DNA from: Paracoccaceae bacterium | Lineage (GTDB): Bacteria > Pseudomonadota > Alphaproteobacteria > Rhodobacterales > Rhodobacteraceae | Length of the DNA: 64,000 nt | Direction: 5' to 3' | Assembly: GCA_027492585.1 (NCBI GenBank) | Contig: JAPUEK010000002.1 | Coordinates: forward strand, 1-64,000 | In this document: piece after piece, positions 8,301 through 18,000 of the stretch | How the letters are laid out: the number at the start of each line of letters is the position of its first letter | How positions within the stretch are numbered: position 1 is the first letter of the stretch | Program-made: the position numbers and the translations under genes | Notes under the pieces: model-generated | The model's input: only the letters and a program-made list of their open reading frames with translations | Databases searched by the model: none | What the model was told of the DNA's origin: nothing

Positions 8301-11300
8301 CAACTTCACCAACAACCTGACCGCCGGCGCGCTGACCAACACCGGCGCGGGCGCGGGCTCCAACACCGGCACGCTGGCCAGCCTGACCCACAATTCCAGC
8401 GGCACCTTCACCAACTCCGGCGTCGTGACCGGCAATGTCGGTGTCTCGAACGGGATCGTCAACCTGTCGGCTGGCTCCAACATCGGCAATGCAAGCACAG
8501 TGACGGTGACAGGCGGGGTCCTGAATGCCGATGTGAATGATACGATCGGCGCGCTCAGTGCCACAGGCGGGACTGTCAACCTGAATGGTGCGACACTGAC
8601 GCTCTCCTCCGGCACCTCGGCCCTCGGTACGACCATTCAGGGGACCGGCGGGCTTGCAGTGGCGGGAGGGACCTCCAACGTCACCTCGGCGCTGACCTAT
8701 ACCGGAGCCACAACCGTTTCGGGCGGGGCGATGAACGTGACCGGCGCGGGGGCTCTGGCCTCGACGGCGGTTGGCGTTTCGGCCGGCACGCTGACCACCG
8801 ACAGCGACGCGCTCGCCGCCGGGGCGACGGTGACGGTTTCCGGCACCGGGACCTTCACCAGCTCCGGCACCGACAGCTACACCGGCATCACCCAGACGGG
8901 CGGCACGGTGAACGGCAGCGGGGTCCAGACGCTTTCCGGCGCCTTCGTGCAGTCGGGTGGAACGACCGCCGGCAGCGTGGACATCAATGCCGCGACCTTC
9001 TCGCAATCGGGCGGGGCGACCATCGGGGCCGGCACCTCCGTCACGTCGAGCGGCGCGCAGACGCTGAACGGGGGCTCGATCCTTGGCAGCCTCGACGGTG
9101 CAGGCGCTGTGACGGTGCAGACCGGCACGACGACGGTGACGGGAGCGGGCAATATCGCCTCGACCTCGATCAATATTGCCAGCGGCACCCTGTCGACGGA
9201 CGGTGGGGCTTTGGCTGCGGCGGCTTCGGTGACGAATGCGGGCTCTCTGGTGATGAGCGGTTCGGAAAGCGTTGCGAATGTCAGCGGTGCCGGCGCTGTC
9301 GCCCTGAACGGGGCGGCGACCACGCTGACCCTGAGTTCCGGCGCCTCGACCATCAGCGGTGCCGTGTCCGGGACGGGCCGGCTGACGGTTGCCGGAGGCG
9401 ATGTCACGCTGACCTCGGCCCTGAACAGCTACACCGGGCCGACCGATGTGACGAGCGGTTCCCTCGCGGTGACGGGCGCAGGCAAACTGGCCTCCACCGA
9501 TCTCGAAACCTCCGGCACGGGTCTGCTCAGCACCGATGGCGGCGCTCTGGCGGCGGCGACCGTCATTACGAACAACGGCACCGGGGCGGGCGGCTTCACC
9601 GTCACCGGCGGGCTGGAGACCATTTCCGCCGTCAATGGCGCGGGCCGGCTGCGTCTGGAAAATGGCGCGCTGACCCTGACCGGCACCTCTGCGATCAGTG
9701 GGGTCATCTCCGGCACCGGGGCGCTGACCGTCGATGGCGGGGCGGTAACGATCAGCAATGCGGCCAACACCAACACCGGCGATACGGTGGTGGAGGACGG
9801 GACCCTGACGCTGACCGGCAATGTCGGCGGCGCGATGAAGGTCAATGGCGGCGAGCTTGAGGTCAATGGCGGCACCGTCGGCGGGGCCACCACCAATGAC
9901 GGCGGCACGATCGACATTGCCGGCGGCACCTTCACCGGCGGGCTGACCAACACCAACGGCACGGTCGAGGCGGAAGGCGCGGTCAGCGGTGATATCGTCA
10001 ACGAAGGCACGTTCACCGTTACGGCCGACATGACCGGCGGCGCGGCGAACAGCTTCAGGAATGGAACGATTGCCACGACGTCATCCGGTGTCCTGAATGT
10101 GCTGAACGGCAGCATGACGGGCTTCGGCAGCATCGGAAACGATCTCGGCACGATCAATGTCGGTTCGGGCCGGACCCTCGGCGCGACGACGATCACCAAC
10201 GAGAGCGGATCGGCCACCAGCATCATCCTGACTTCCGGCACCATTTCCGGGGCCTTCACGAACCGCGGTCTGGTGACCTCCTCCGGGGCTTCGACGATCA
10301 ACGGCAGCTTTGCCAACACCGGCACGGTGGACATGGCGAACGGCACCACCGGCGATACGCTGGCGATCTCCGGGGCGACGACCGGGACGGGCATCTACCA
10401 GCTTGACCTGAACCTTTCGTCCGGTGCGACCGACCGGGTGAACGGGACGGGCGGGATTTCGGGGACGGTCAACCTCCAGTTTGCGGTGACGGGTGGCGGG
10501 GTGGCCCTGGCGCCGGTGACGGTGATGACCGGGGTTGCGAACGGCACGGGCGTCACCCAGACGGGTCTGCCGCTCGGCGGCGGCATCCTTTACACGGTGG
10601 AGAACAACGGCGGAAATCTGCAGGTCGTGAGCGATGTGAACGGCGCGGTGTCCGGCGTCGCGGCCGGAGCGGCGCTGACCCAATCGCTGATCGGCTCGGT
10701 TGTGAACCGCCCGACCAGCCCCTTCCTCAGCAGTCTGGCAGAGGGGGAGGCCTGCTCGCACGGCGGCTATGCCCGCTTTACCGGCGGCATGGCGACGGCG
10801 GATGGCACGACCCGCACCTCTCTCGGGTCCAACAACACCTCCATTTCGGCGCAGTTTGCGGGGCTTCAGGGCGGCTATGACGTGGGCTGCTATGACGGCC
10901 GCTTCTTCGACGGCTGGGACGGGACGGTGGGCGTCATGCTCGGCTTCAATGCCGGCTCGACAAAGCAGGGGGTCTATTCCGATCCGGTGGACCGCACCCG
11001 CCGCACCTCGACGCTGGAAACGGATTTCTCGCAAAGCTATGCCGGGTTCTATGTTGCGGGCAGCAAGGACAGGGTCTCGGCCGATGTGCAACTGCGCTAT
11101 GAGCAGACCGATTTCGATCTGGGTGAGGATTTCCTGCCCGGCTACGAGATCGGGCTGGACGGCCGGAGCTTCAAGACCGCCACGACCACCCTCGGCTCGC
11201 GGCTCAGCTACCGGATGGATGTGAACGAGGGCAAGGGTCTGAGCTTCGTGCCGACCGTCGGTTTCAACTATTCCCAGACTTCCGGGGATACGGTGGTGCT

Positions 11301-11685
11301 GAGCAGCGGTCAGGTCCTGACCATCGCGCCGTTCAACACCACGGTCGGCTTCTTGGGCGGCACCCTGGCGCAGACGAAGATCAGCCCGGACGGGACTTCG
11401 GCGACGACGACCTTCGTGTCGGGCAACTACTATCAGGACTTCGGCGGCTCGCGGAATGCCAAGTTCACCCCCGATCCGTCGGTTCCGGCCTCTCAGATCG
11501 ACATCGGTATCGACAGCATCGGCGGCTTTGCCGAGGCTTCGGTGGGGATGAACTACGTCAAGATCCTCGACAACGGCCCGGCCGGGGCGAAGCAGCTCAA
11601 TGCGACGGTGCGGGCGGATGCGCGCTTTGGTGATAACGTGTCAGATGCCTACAGCGTGACGGCTCAGGTGCGCCTGACGTTCTGA
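5380..11685 (+). CDS. Giant autotransporter adhesin-like protein with PATR repeats
   Basis: About 2101 residues. An extended basic N-terminus (many Arg/His/Lys) precedes a hydrophobic core (ELVFILATGLTLAIGG) and a cleavage site after QQADA, an unusually long signal peptide. The passenger is Gly/Thr/Ser/Ala-rich beta-helix sequence. At least four passenger-associated repeats of about 32 residues (consensus L.K.GAGTLTLSGANTYTGTT...GTL) occur at 6865, 7204, 7525 and 7837, spaced 104-113 residues apart. A further family of modules carries the phrase STDGGAL. From about residue 1790 to the end there is an autotransporter beta-barrel with alternating aromatic strands, finishing in QVRLTF with the required terminal Phe. 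A surface adhesin or biofilm factor is likely. I see no protease or lipase motif. The ATG at 5380 follows an AGGGGTG ribosome site; an upstream in-frame start lacks one. Confidence 0.9.
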   Translation: MTESILPTAAVRQVCIRQRSLRRHCRFGRATELVFILATGLTLAIGGQQADAQTWDGETDGDFLTGTNWDGDATPAAGGAVVLDDGALAFQPTLGAGDSITVDTVAVSDGTMTIDGALTATSGFTVTATGTVEVSGTGSITGGLLGGGGTATNNGTIDAVTSNLGSFTNGATGVVTGAMQTNGGSVVLETGSSVGSLSNLSGTTDVRGDVLGTTAVSDGTVTLNAGADLSDADQVTVEGSGTLTVDSADTVGSVVQTGGTIDGGAVLTVTGTYGQSGGDMAGTLNAGGAKTLDGGTISGTLGGAGAATVQTGTTTLTGTIDSDLTVTSTLAVDGGDVTGVTTLDGGTLAGLSDGTVSGDVGLSAAGGAITAATGTTLTLSVLNPDSASELTIGAAGQTGTVVVNGTTAQDAGATVAITAGTLRIGSATVGSDLLDASAGTSVASGAALDIGGHGTTVTALSGTGTVTNSGAAAALTLTGTSTFGGVVEDGAGVTSLTKGGAGTTTLSGANTYTGTTTVSAGTLDVTGSLASTTVNVTGGSLKVDGAALANTADVTLSGTGNLTLTGSETIGSVSGAAGTSVALGANTLTTGDAGNDGIASIISGAGGGLTKQGAGTLTLSGANTYTGTTTVNAGTLEVTGSVAGNVTVAGGKLRIGASNAIGGSITTTGSVVSYANGVNEASALILSSNTTQLEVLNADSATQSGVISETGGSRPLEKIGAGELVLTGTNTFTGDMTISAGTLTLNAASGNALNDSVDVIVANGGKLKVSNGETVASLASSDTNPATSTAAVTIDAAKTLEIGGAATTTFAGVIDGAGNLKHSGSGTLTLAGDNTYTGSTQVDGGVLNITGSIDSTVVGIGTGAVLSTDGGALVSGATVTNANGTFRLTGTESITALNQTTTGAAATELNGAGVELRLSGNSSIAGAVSGTGTLVVNGGTTTVQSNGNVSAATSIGAGGSVVNGGTMAGVSNAGNFTNNLTAGALTNTGAGAGSNTGTLASLTHNSSGTFTNSGVVTGNVGVSNGIVNLSAGSNIGNASTVTVTGGVLNADVNDTIGALSATGGTVNLNGATLTLSSGTSALGTTIQGTGGLAVAGGTSNVTSALTYTGATTVSGGAMNVTGAGALASTAVGVSAGTLTTDSDALAAGATVTVSGTGTFTSSGTDSYTGITQTGGTVNGSGVQTLSGAFVQSGGTTAGSVDINAATFSQSGGATIGAGTSVTSSGAQTLNGGSILGSLDGAGAVTVQTGTTTVTGAGNIASTSINIASGTLSTDGGALAAAASVTNAGSLVMSGSESVANVSGAGAVALNGAATTLTLSSGASTISGAVSGTGRLTVAGGDVTLTSALNSYTGPTDVTSGSLAVTGAGKLASTDLETSGTGLLSTDGGALAAATVITNNGTGAGGFTVTGGLETISAVNGAGRLRLENGALTLTGTSAISGVISGTGALTVDGGAVTISNAANTNTGDTVVEDGTLTLTGNVGGAMKVNGGELEVNGGTVGGATTNDGGTIDIAGGTFTGGLTNTNGTVEAEGAVSGDIVNEGTFTVTADMTGGAANSFRNGTIATTSSGVLNVLNGSMTGFGSIGNDLGTINVGSGRTLGATTITNESGSATSIILTSGTISGAFTNRGLVTSSGASTINGSFANTGTVDMANGTTGDTLAISGATTGTGIYQLDLNLSSGATDRVNGTGGISGTVNLQFAVTGGGVALAPVTVMTGVANGTGVTQTGLPLGGGILYTVENNGGNLQVVSDVNGAVSGVAAGAALTQSLIGSVVNRPTSPFLSSLAEGEACSHGGYARFTGGMATADGTTRTSLGSNNTSISAQFAGLQGGYDVGCYDGRFFDGWDGTVGVMLGFNAGSTKQGVYSDPVDRTRRTSTLETDFSQSYAGFYVAGSKDRVSADVQLRYEQTDFDLGEDFLPGYEIGLDGRSFKTATTTLGSRLSYRMDVNEGKGLSFVPTVGFNYSQTSGDTVVLSSGQVLTIAPFNTTVGFLGGTLAQTKISPDGTSATTTFVSGNYYQDFGGSRNAKFTPDPSVPASQIDIGIDSIGGFAEASVGMNYVKILDNGPAGAKQLNATVRADARFGDNVSDAYSVTAQVRLTF
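6865..7932 (+). repeat. Block of four passenger-associated beta-strand repeats inside the autotransporter
   Basis: Four 96-base units encode the 32-residue PATR motif: 6865-6960, 7204-7299, 7525-7620 and 7837-7932. The first two are the most alike (both contain LSGANTYTGTTTV). Degenerate partial copies follow later in the passenger (for example YTGATTVSGGAMNVTG and YTGPTDVTSGSLAVTG). Confidence 0.8.
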
Positions 11686-11707
11686 GGTTGGCAAGGCATG
11701 AAATGGA

Positions 11708-11744
11708 TGCCGGCGCGGGAGGGTCGCGCCGGCATTTTCCTTTG
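11708..11744 (+). terminator. Rho-independent terminator after the autotransporter gene
   Basis: A perfect 10-base-pair stem (TGCCGGCGCG at 11708-11717, CGCGCCGGCA at 11725-11734) with a 7-base loop is followed by TTTTCCTTT. It begins 23 bases after the autotransporter stop codon and separates that gene from the type VI cluster. Confidence 0.88.
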
Positions 11745-11867
11745 TGCGTGGCGGGGATGGGTCTGATCCCCGCGCGGATCGACGTTGCGGCCCCCGCTGC
11801 GAATTGATCGGGCTTTGTGCGTGCCGCCGCAAAACCGCACTTGATCCCCAAGGGCGGAGGACGCAGG

Positions 11868-11951
11868 ATGCGGCAGGTATTTCTGTGCCGCAGACGGGGG
11901 TTTGCGGTGGTCTTGGTGATTGCCGGTCGATGTACGGCCAAAAGCGATTGA
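11868..11951 (+). CDS. 27-residue micro-ORF at the tssJ position
   Basis: An ATG follows GGAGG with an ideal 7-base spacer, and the frame runs 27 codons to a TGA seven bases before the tssK start. The peptide has a basic n-region (MRQVFLCRRR), a hydrophobic core (FAVVLVIAG) and then RCTAKSD. It therefore looks like a truncated signal peptide, close to a lipoprotein signal but with Arg just before the Cys, which spoils the lipobox. In many type VI clusters the lipoprotein gene tssJ stands exactly here, before tssK-tssL-tssM, and no tssJ was found elsewhere in the window. It could be a remnant of tssJ, a leader peptide coupling translation to tssK, or chance. No other frame covers this spot. 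Confidence 0.42.
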   Translation: MRQVFLCRRRGFAVVLVIAGRCTAKSD

Positions 11952-11958
11952 GGGCAGG

Positions 11959-13296
11959 ATGTCTTGGTTCAGCAAGGTCGCGTGGAAGGAGGGGCTGTTT
12001 TTGCAGCCGCACCATCTCCAGCAGAACGACCGCTATGTCGAAAAGCTGCTGGAGGCGCGGACGCGCCATGTCTCGCCCTACCCTTGGGGAATCGAGGAGA
12101 TGCGGGTCAACCGGGACCGGCTGCAACAGGGCCGGATCGAGCTGGCCATGGTCGCGGGGATCTTTCCGGATGGCACGCCCTTCGATGCGCCCTCCGTGTC
12201 GCCCCTGCCCCGCGCGATAGAGGTGCCGGAAGGCTCCGACGGGCTGGCGATCTGGCTGACCTTGCCCGATCAGGTGATGAACGGACGCGAAGTCGCCATG
12301 GATTCGGAGCTGGAGGCGGCGACGCGCTATCTTCTCGGCGCCGAGACGGTGGCCGACAGTGCCTCCGCCCTGCGGCTGGAGCAGCAGATCGAGATCGCCT
12401 CGCCCCGGCTGGAACTGGATATCCGCAGCACCGCCAAGCCGGGATACCAGTGTCTGAAGATCGGCCGGATCATCGAGGTCCGCGACAATGTGGTGATCCT
12501 TGACGATGCCTTTCCGCCGCCGCTTCTGACCATCACCGGCCATTCGGTTGCGCTCGGCTGGCTTGACCGGGTGATCGGCTGGGTGGAGACCAAGCTCGAA
12601 AGCCTTGCCCGCTATGCGGCCGACCCTTCGGCTGCCGGGGGCTTGCAGGCGACCGATTACTTCATGCTGCTGGCGCTCAACCGCGAGATCAACGTGCTGC
12701 GCCATCTGCGCGCCAGCCGCTATGTCCACCCCGAGCGGCTTTACGAGGAGCTGTTGCGCTTTTCCGGGGAGCTGTGGACCTTCGATCAGGACAAGCGTCT
12801 TGCCCCGGCCTATGACGCCTATGACCATGCCGATCTGAAGGGCTCGATCGAGCCGGTGGTGCGCGACATCCAGCGGCTTCTCAGCCGCGATGTGGGCCGG
12901 GCGACGCGGCTGGAGCTGGTGCAGGTGCGGCAGAATTCCTATCTCGCGCAGGTGCCGGACCGGAACCTGTTCCGCGACGCGACCTTCGTGGTGGAGGTGG
13001 AAAGCTCCCGCTCGCTGACCATGGTGCAGCAGCAGTTCCCGCTTCTGTGCAAGGTGGGGCCGAACACCCGCATGGCGGAGATCGTCAACAACAACCTGCC
13101 GGGGATCGACCTCATCCACCTGCCGACTCCGCCGCGCCAGATCCGCGCCGTGTCGCGCAACGTCTATTTCGTGATCGAGAAGAATTCGCCCCTGTGGCGG
13201 GAATTCTCGACCGCCCCCGCCATCGGGATGCATTTCGCGGGCGACTGGCCGGATCTGAAGATGGAGCTTTGGGCCATCGTGGAAACCCGGTCGTGA
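11959..13296 (+). CDS. tssK: Type VI secretion baseplate protein TssK
   Basis: A 445-residue cytoplasmic protein that links the type VI baseplate wedge to the TssL/TssM membrane complex. The diagnostic N-terminus is present: VAWKEGLFLQPHHLQQNDRYVEKLL. It is followed by the shoulder domain (IPLPRAIEVPEG-like region) and the C-terminal neck/head with LVQVRQNSYLAQVPDRNLFRDATFVVEVESS and FVIEKNSPLWREF. Length agrees with the family (440-450). The ATG at 11959 follows AGGGCAGG and starts at the conserved W; the longer open frame upstream overlaps a different micro-ORF and is unrelated. It is the first recognisable gene of the secretion cluster, 13 bases before tssL. Confidence 0.96.
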   Translation: MSWFSKVAWKEGLFLQPHHLQQNDRYVEKLLEARTRHVSPYPWGIEEMRVNRDRLQQGRIELAMVAGIFPDGTPFDAPSVSPLPRAIEVPEGSDGLAIWLTLPDQVMNGREVAMDSELEAATRYLLGAETVADSASALRLEQQIEIASPRLELDIRSTAKPGYQCLKIGRIIEVRDNVVILDDAFPPPLLTITGHSVALGWLDRVIGWVETKLESLARYAADPSAAGGLQATDYFMLLALNREINVLRHLRASRYVHPERLYEELLRFSGELWTFDQDKRLAPAYDAYDHADLKGSIEPVVRDIQRLLSRDVGRATRLELVQVRQNSYLAQVPDRNLFRDATFVVEVESSRSLTMVQQQFPLLCKVGPNTRMAEIVNNNLPGIDLIHLPTPPRQIRAVSRNVYFVIEKNSPLWREFSTAPAIGMHFAGDWPDLKMELWAIVETRS

Positions 13297-13309
13297 AGGG
13301 GGCGCGGCG

Positions 13310-15016
13310 ATGAGCAGCGGCGGCGACAAGGACAAGACGGTGATCGGCGGCGCCCTGCCGGGGGGCATGACGCCGATGCCGGGGGGCAAGCGTCAGGCGA
13401 CCCCGAACCAGTCCACGGTGATCGGCGGGCCGTTGCCGGGGGCCGGAGCGCCGGGCGGCTTCGGCAGCGGCGGCGGCTTTGGCGCCCCGCAGCCGGGTGG
13501 CTTCGGTGGCGGCGGCGGAGGTGGGTTCAGCGGTGACGGCAGCGATGCCTGGAACCCGGGCGGCGGCGGTTTCGGCACGCCCGCGCCGCAGCCCGGTCAG
13601 TATGGCGGCCAGCAGGGCGGATTCGGCAATCCGCCCTTCGGCCAGCCCCCGGCGCAGCGCACGGTGATCAGCCCCTTCGGCGGCGCGCAGGAAGAAAGCT
13701 TCTTTCCCGATACCAACACGGTTCAGCCGACGAACTACGACCACGCCGGCCCGAAGATCGACCTGCGCGTGGCGCTCTCGGCCAAGGGGCTCGGGGCGGG
13801 CGGCCCGAAAAGCCCGATGCTGGCGGCGGCGGCCAACCTGCTGATCCTTTTCGGGCGTCTGCGGACCCAAATGGTCGAGATGGAAGCGCGCCCGCTGATG
13901 GAATATGTGACGCGCGAGATCGAGGGCTTCGAGAAGAACTGCCTCGATGCGGGCGTCGATCCGCATGAGACGCAGGTGGCCAAGTATCTCCTGTGTTCCA
14001 CAGCCGATGACATCGTGCAGAATATCCCCTCCGGCACCGACCGGCATGTGTGGATCCAGTATGCGATGACGGTGCGGTTCTTCAACCGCCGCACCTCCGG
14101 CGTGGGGTTCTTCCAGGAGGTGGAAAAGGCCCTGCAAGCCCCGGCACAGCGCTTCCAGCTTCTTGAACTGGCGATGACCTGTCTTTCCCTCGGTTTCGAG
14201 GGGCAATACCGCACCGCGCAGAACGGGGCGGTGGAGCTGTCGCGCATCCGCTCCATGATCTACGAGAGCCTGCGCCGGGTGCAGCAGCGCCCGGATGATG
14301 ACATCTCCCCCCGCTGGCAGCCGGTGCTTCTGGGCGGGCGGCGGCGCTTTGGCGGCACGCCGCTCTGGGTGATCGGCTCGGTGCTGGGGACGGTGCTGAT
14401 GGGGGCTTACTTCGGCCTGTCCATGCTGATCTCCGGCGAGGGCAACGAGGTCTCGCAACGGCTGCTGACGATGAACCCGACGACGCCCATCGAGCTTGTC
14501 CGCACCGCGGCCTTCACGCCGATGGTGGTGGAACAATCGGATGTGATCGCCGACCCCGCGCAGCTTGAGCGGCTGAAGGCGGCGATGGCCAAGGATATAG
14601 AGGACGGGATCGTCACGGTGGACGTGAAGGGCGACTATATCTTCGTCCGGGTGTCGAACGCGGCGCTTTTCGCCTCGGGCAAGGCGGTCACCAAGCCGGA
14701 ATTCAACGCGCTTGGCGAACGGATCACGACTGCGCTCAATGCCGAACCGGGGCCGGTGCTGATCTACGGCTATACCGACAACGTGCCGATGAACGGGCGC
14801 GGCAAGTACAAGAACAACCATGACCTGAGCCTCGCACGGGCCGAAGCGGTGAAGGAGGTTCTTGCCAAGGGTATGACCGACCCGACGCGCTTTGTCGTCG
14901 AGGGCAAGGGAGAGGCGGACCCGATCGGTGACAATGGCACCAATGAGGGCAAGGCGCTCAACCGCCGGGTGGAAATCATGATCAAGCGTCAGGAGACGCT
15001 GGGTCAGGAAGGCTGA
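13310..15016 (+). CDS. tssL: Type VI secretion membrane protein TssL with OmpA-like domain
   Basis: A 568-residue inner-membrane protein. Residues 1-130 are a Gly/Pro/Gln-rich flexible tail holding three TVI motifs at Thr10 (KTVIGG), Thr36 (STVIGG) and Thr118 (RTVISP). Residues 130-340 are the DotU/IcmH cytoplasmic domain (KSPMLAAAANLLILFGRLR; CLDAGVDPHETQVAKYLLCSTADD). One transmembrane helix lies at about 350-372. A periplasmic OmpA/MotB-like peptidoglycan-binding domain follows (IYGYTDNVP, then LSLARAEAVKEVL and NRRVEIMI). In Agrobacterium tumefaciens TssL is phosphorylated on a tail threonine by PpkA, and the phosphothreonine is bound by Fha. The motifs and the ppkA, pppA and fha genes here make the same mechanism likely. 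Confidence 0.96.
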   Translation: MSSGGDKDKTVIGGALPGGMTPMPGGKRQATPNQSTVIGGPLPGAGAPGGFGSGGGFGAPQPGGFGGGGGGGFSGDGSDAWNPGGGGFGTPAPQPGQYGGQQGGFGNPPFGQPPAQRTVISPFGGAQEESFFPDTNTVQPTNYDHAGPKIDLRVALSAKGLGAGGPKSPMLAAAANLLILFGRLRTQMVEMEARPLMEYVTREIEGFEKNCLDAGVDPHETQVAKYLLCSTADDIVQNIPSGTDRHVWIQYAMTVRFFNRRTSGVGFFQEVEKALQAPAQRFQLLELAMTCLSLGFEGQYRTAQNGAVELSRIRSMIYESLRRVQQRPDDDISPRWQPVLLGGRRRFGGTPLWVIGSVLGTVLMGAYFGLSMLISGEGNEVSQRLLTMNPTTPIELVRTAAFTPMVVEQSDVIADPAQLERLKAAMAKDIEDGIVTVDVKGDYIFVRVSNAALFASGKAVTKPEFNALGERITTALNAEPGPVLIYGYTDNVPMNGRGKYKNNHDLSLARAEAVKEVLAKGMTDPTRFVVEGKGEADPIGDNGTNEGKALNRRVEIMIKRQETLGQEG

Positions 15017-15031
15017 GGACGGGGACGCGGA

Positions 15032-18000
15032 ATGAAGTGGGTGAAGCCTCTGCTGGTTGTCATCGGGTTTCTGGCCTTTTCCTCGGTCGTGTGGTTCGCG
15101 GGCGAGCTGATCGGCTTTGGCGAAAGCCGGCCTTTCGAGCCGGTCTGGGTGCGGCTTCTGATCATCGGAACGCTGCTTCTGGTCCTGCTGATCTGGGGCG
15201 GGATCAAGCTCTGGCGGCGGCGCAAGGGGCAGAAGGCGCTTGAAAAGGCGCTGGTGGCCGATGAGGGGCCGCTCGGCGACGGCAAGGAGCTGGCCGGGCG
15301 GATGCAGGCCGCCCTTGCGACGCTGAAGAAGACCGGCAGTTCCAAGAGCTATCTCTATGATCTGCCCTGGTATGTGATCATCGGTCCGCCGGGGTCGGGC
15401 AAGACCACGGCGCTGGTGAACTCCGAGATCAAATTCCCGCTTTCGGGCCAGCAGCAGGGCGGGTTGCAGGGGTTCGGCGGCACCCGCTATTGCGACTGGT
15501 GGTTTGCCGAGGATGCGATCCTGATCGACACCGCCGGGCGCTACACCACGCAGGACAGCGATCAGGGCGCCGACAGCGCCTCGTGGAGCGCCTTCCTCAA
15601 CCTCTTGAAACGCAACCGCCCGAAGCAGCCGATCAACGGCGTCATCCTTGCCTTCTCGGTCGAGGACCTGATGCGGGCCGAGCCTGAGAAGATCACCGCC
15701 CATGCCGAGATCGTCCGCGCCCGTCTGGCCGAGATCCACGAGACGCTGAAGGTCGATTTCCCGGTCTATGTGATGTTCACCAAGGCCGACCTGATCTCCG
15801 GCTTCCGAGAGTTCTTCGCCTCCTTCTCGGCGAGCCGGCGCAAGAAGGTCTGGGGGGCGACCTTCCAGACCGACAGCCGGCGCGAGCAGACGGTCAACCG
15901 GGTGGAGGGCGAATATGACGCCCTCGTCGCGCGTCTGTCCGATGAGGTCATCGACCGGCTGAGCGAGGAGCCCGATGGCGTGAACCGCATCGCCATCTTC
16001 GGACTGCCGGGCCAGTTGGCCGAGATGAAGGACGAGATCGCCTCTTTCCTGAAACAGGTGTTCGAGCCGACCCGCTACAAGACTTCCGCCATCCTGCGGG
16101 GGTTCTATTTCACCTCCGGCACGCAGGAAGGCACGCCCATCGACCAGGTTCTGGGGGCCATGGGGCGCAGCTTCGGCGGGCAGAACGCCGGGGCGCTCAT
16201 GTCCGGCAAGGGCAAGAGCTTCTTCCTGCACGACCTGATGACGCAGGTGATCTTCGGCGAGCAGGGCTGGGTCAGCTACGACAAGAAGGCGGTGCGGCGA
16301 TCTTCCGTGGTGCGGATCGTGGCGACGACGGCGATGCTGCTGGCGGCCTCCGGGATTCTCGCGGCCTGGGGCTACAGTTATTACAACAACCGCCAGCTCG
16401 TGGCTTCGGCGCAGGCGGCGATGGCGGATTACGAATTGGCCGCCACCCAGGACCTGCAGGCGACGGAGGTGAAGGACACCGACCTTCTGCGCGTCGGCAA
16501 CCATCTCCAGCTTTTGCGGACCATGCCGGCCGGCTATGAAAGCCCCGAGATCGACGACAGCGACTGGACCCGCGGCTTCGGCCTGTCGCAGCAGGGCGCC
16601 TTGCGGCAGGCGGCGCGCGACAGCTACGCGCAGGGGCTGGAGCGGCTTTTCCGTCCGCGTCTGGTGCTGCGGGTTGAGGAGCAGCTGCAATCCTTCGTCG
16701 CGGGCAACGAGACCCTGGCGATCTATGAGGCGCTGAAGGTCTACAAGGCGCTTGGCGGGGCGGCCCCCACGCCGCAGGACGAATTCGTGCAGACCTGGTT
16801 CGCGCAGGATTGGGAGCAGGTCTCCTATCCCGGCATCAACAACGAATCCGCCCGCGCCATGCTCGCGGCCCATCTGGCCGCCATGCTGGAACTGGACGAT
16901 ACGGTGACGCCGCAGGTGACGCTCAATGCCGATCTCGTCAGCAAGGCCGAGGTCATCCTCGGCAGGATGAGCGTCGTCGATCAGGCCTATTCGCTGATCA
17001 AGGCCACGGCGCCCTATTCGGGCTTCCCGGATTTCAGCCTGCTCGAACGGTCGGGCGCCGATGCGCGGCTGGTGTTCGAGACGGTGGACGGCACCGACCT
17101 TGGCGCCATGACGATTCCGGCGCTTTACACCTATGACGGTTTCAACGGCTTCTTCCTCGATCAGCTGGCGGAGGTCGCCAAGAAGATCGAGACCGAGCAA
17201 TGGGTCATGGGCAAACAGGCGCAGGAAGCGGACATCAACGCCCAGCTTTCGCAGCTTGGGCCGCAGCTCATGCGCCGCTACCGGGAGGATTTTCTCGCCG
17301 CCTGGGAGGGGATGCTCCAGAACATCCGCCTCGCACCGATGGCGGCGGACAAACCCGCCTATCAGGCGCTTTCCGCGGCATCTGCCCCGGCAACCTCGCC
17401 GATCCTGAAGCTGGTGGAGGCGGTCGTCTATGAGACCGGTCTGACCAAGCAACACGCCCCCGCGACTTCTGACAATCCGGTGGAGCAGGTCACCGATGCG
17501 GTCAGCGGGGCGCAGACGGCGGTGAACAAGGCGCAGAGCGCGATCGAGAACCAGATCCTCGCCCGCACGACCGGCCTGTCGCGGATCGGGTTGGAGCTGG
17601 CGCTTGGTGTCGGCAAGTCGCAGGCGCGTCCGGGCAATGCCGGGGCAAGCGGCGGTGCGGCTTTCGTGCCGGGTGCGGATATCGAGGCGAATTTCGCCGA
17701 TTACGCGCTGCTTCTCGAAGGGACGCCGGGGCAGCGCCCGATTGATGCGATGCTCAAGAGCTTCGCCGATGTGTTGCAGGGGCTGATCATCTCTTCGGAG
17801 TTCAATCAGGCGCAGGCGGCGGCGCAGATGCCGATGCTGATCGGGCAGTTGAAATCCACCGTCTCGAAGCTGCCGCCGGAACTGACGCGGATGGTCAACG
17901 CGGCCATCGAGGATTTCGAGGGCAATGCCGCCTCCTCGACCATTGCCCAGATCAATCAGGAGCTGACCAGTCAGGTGGCCTCCGTCTGCACCTCGGTCGT

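Noticed and set aside
5380-11685. CRISPR-like periodicity in the autotransporter gene
   Set aside because: Repeats are in frame, encode beta-helix motifs, and vary in spacing; they are protein repeats, not a CRISPR array.
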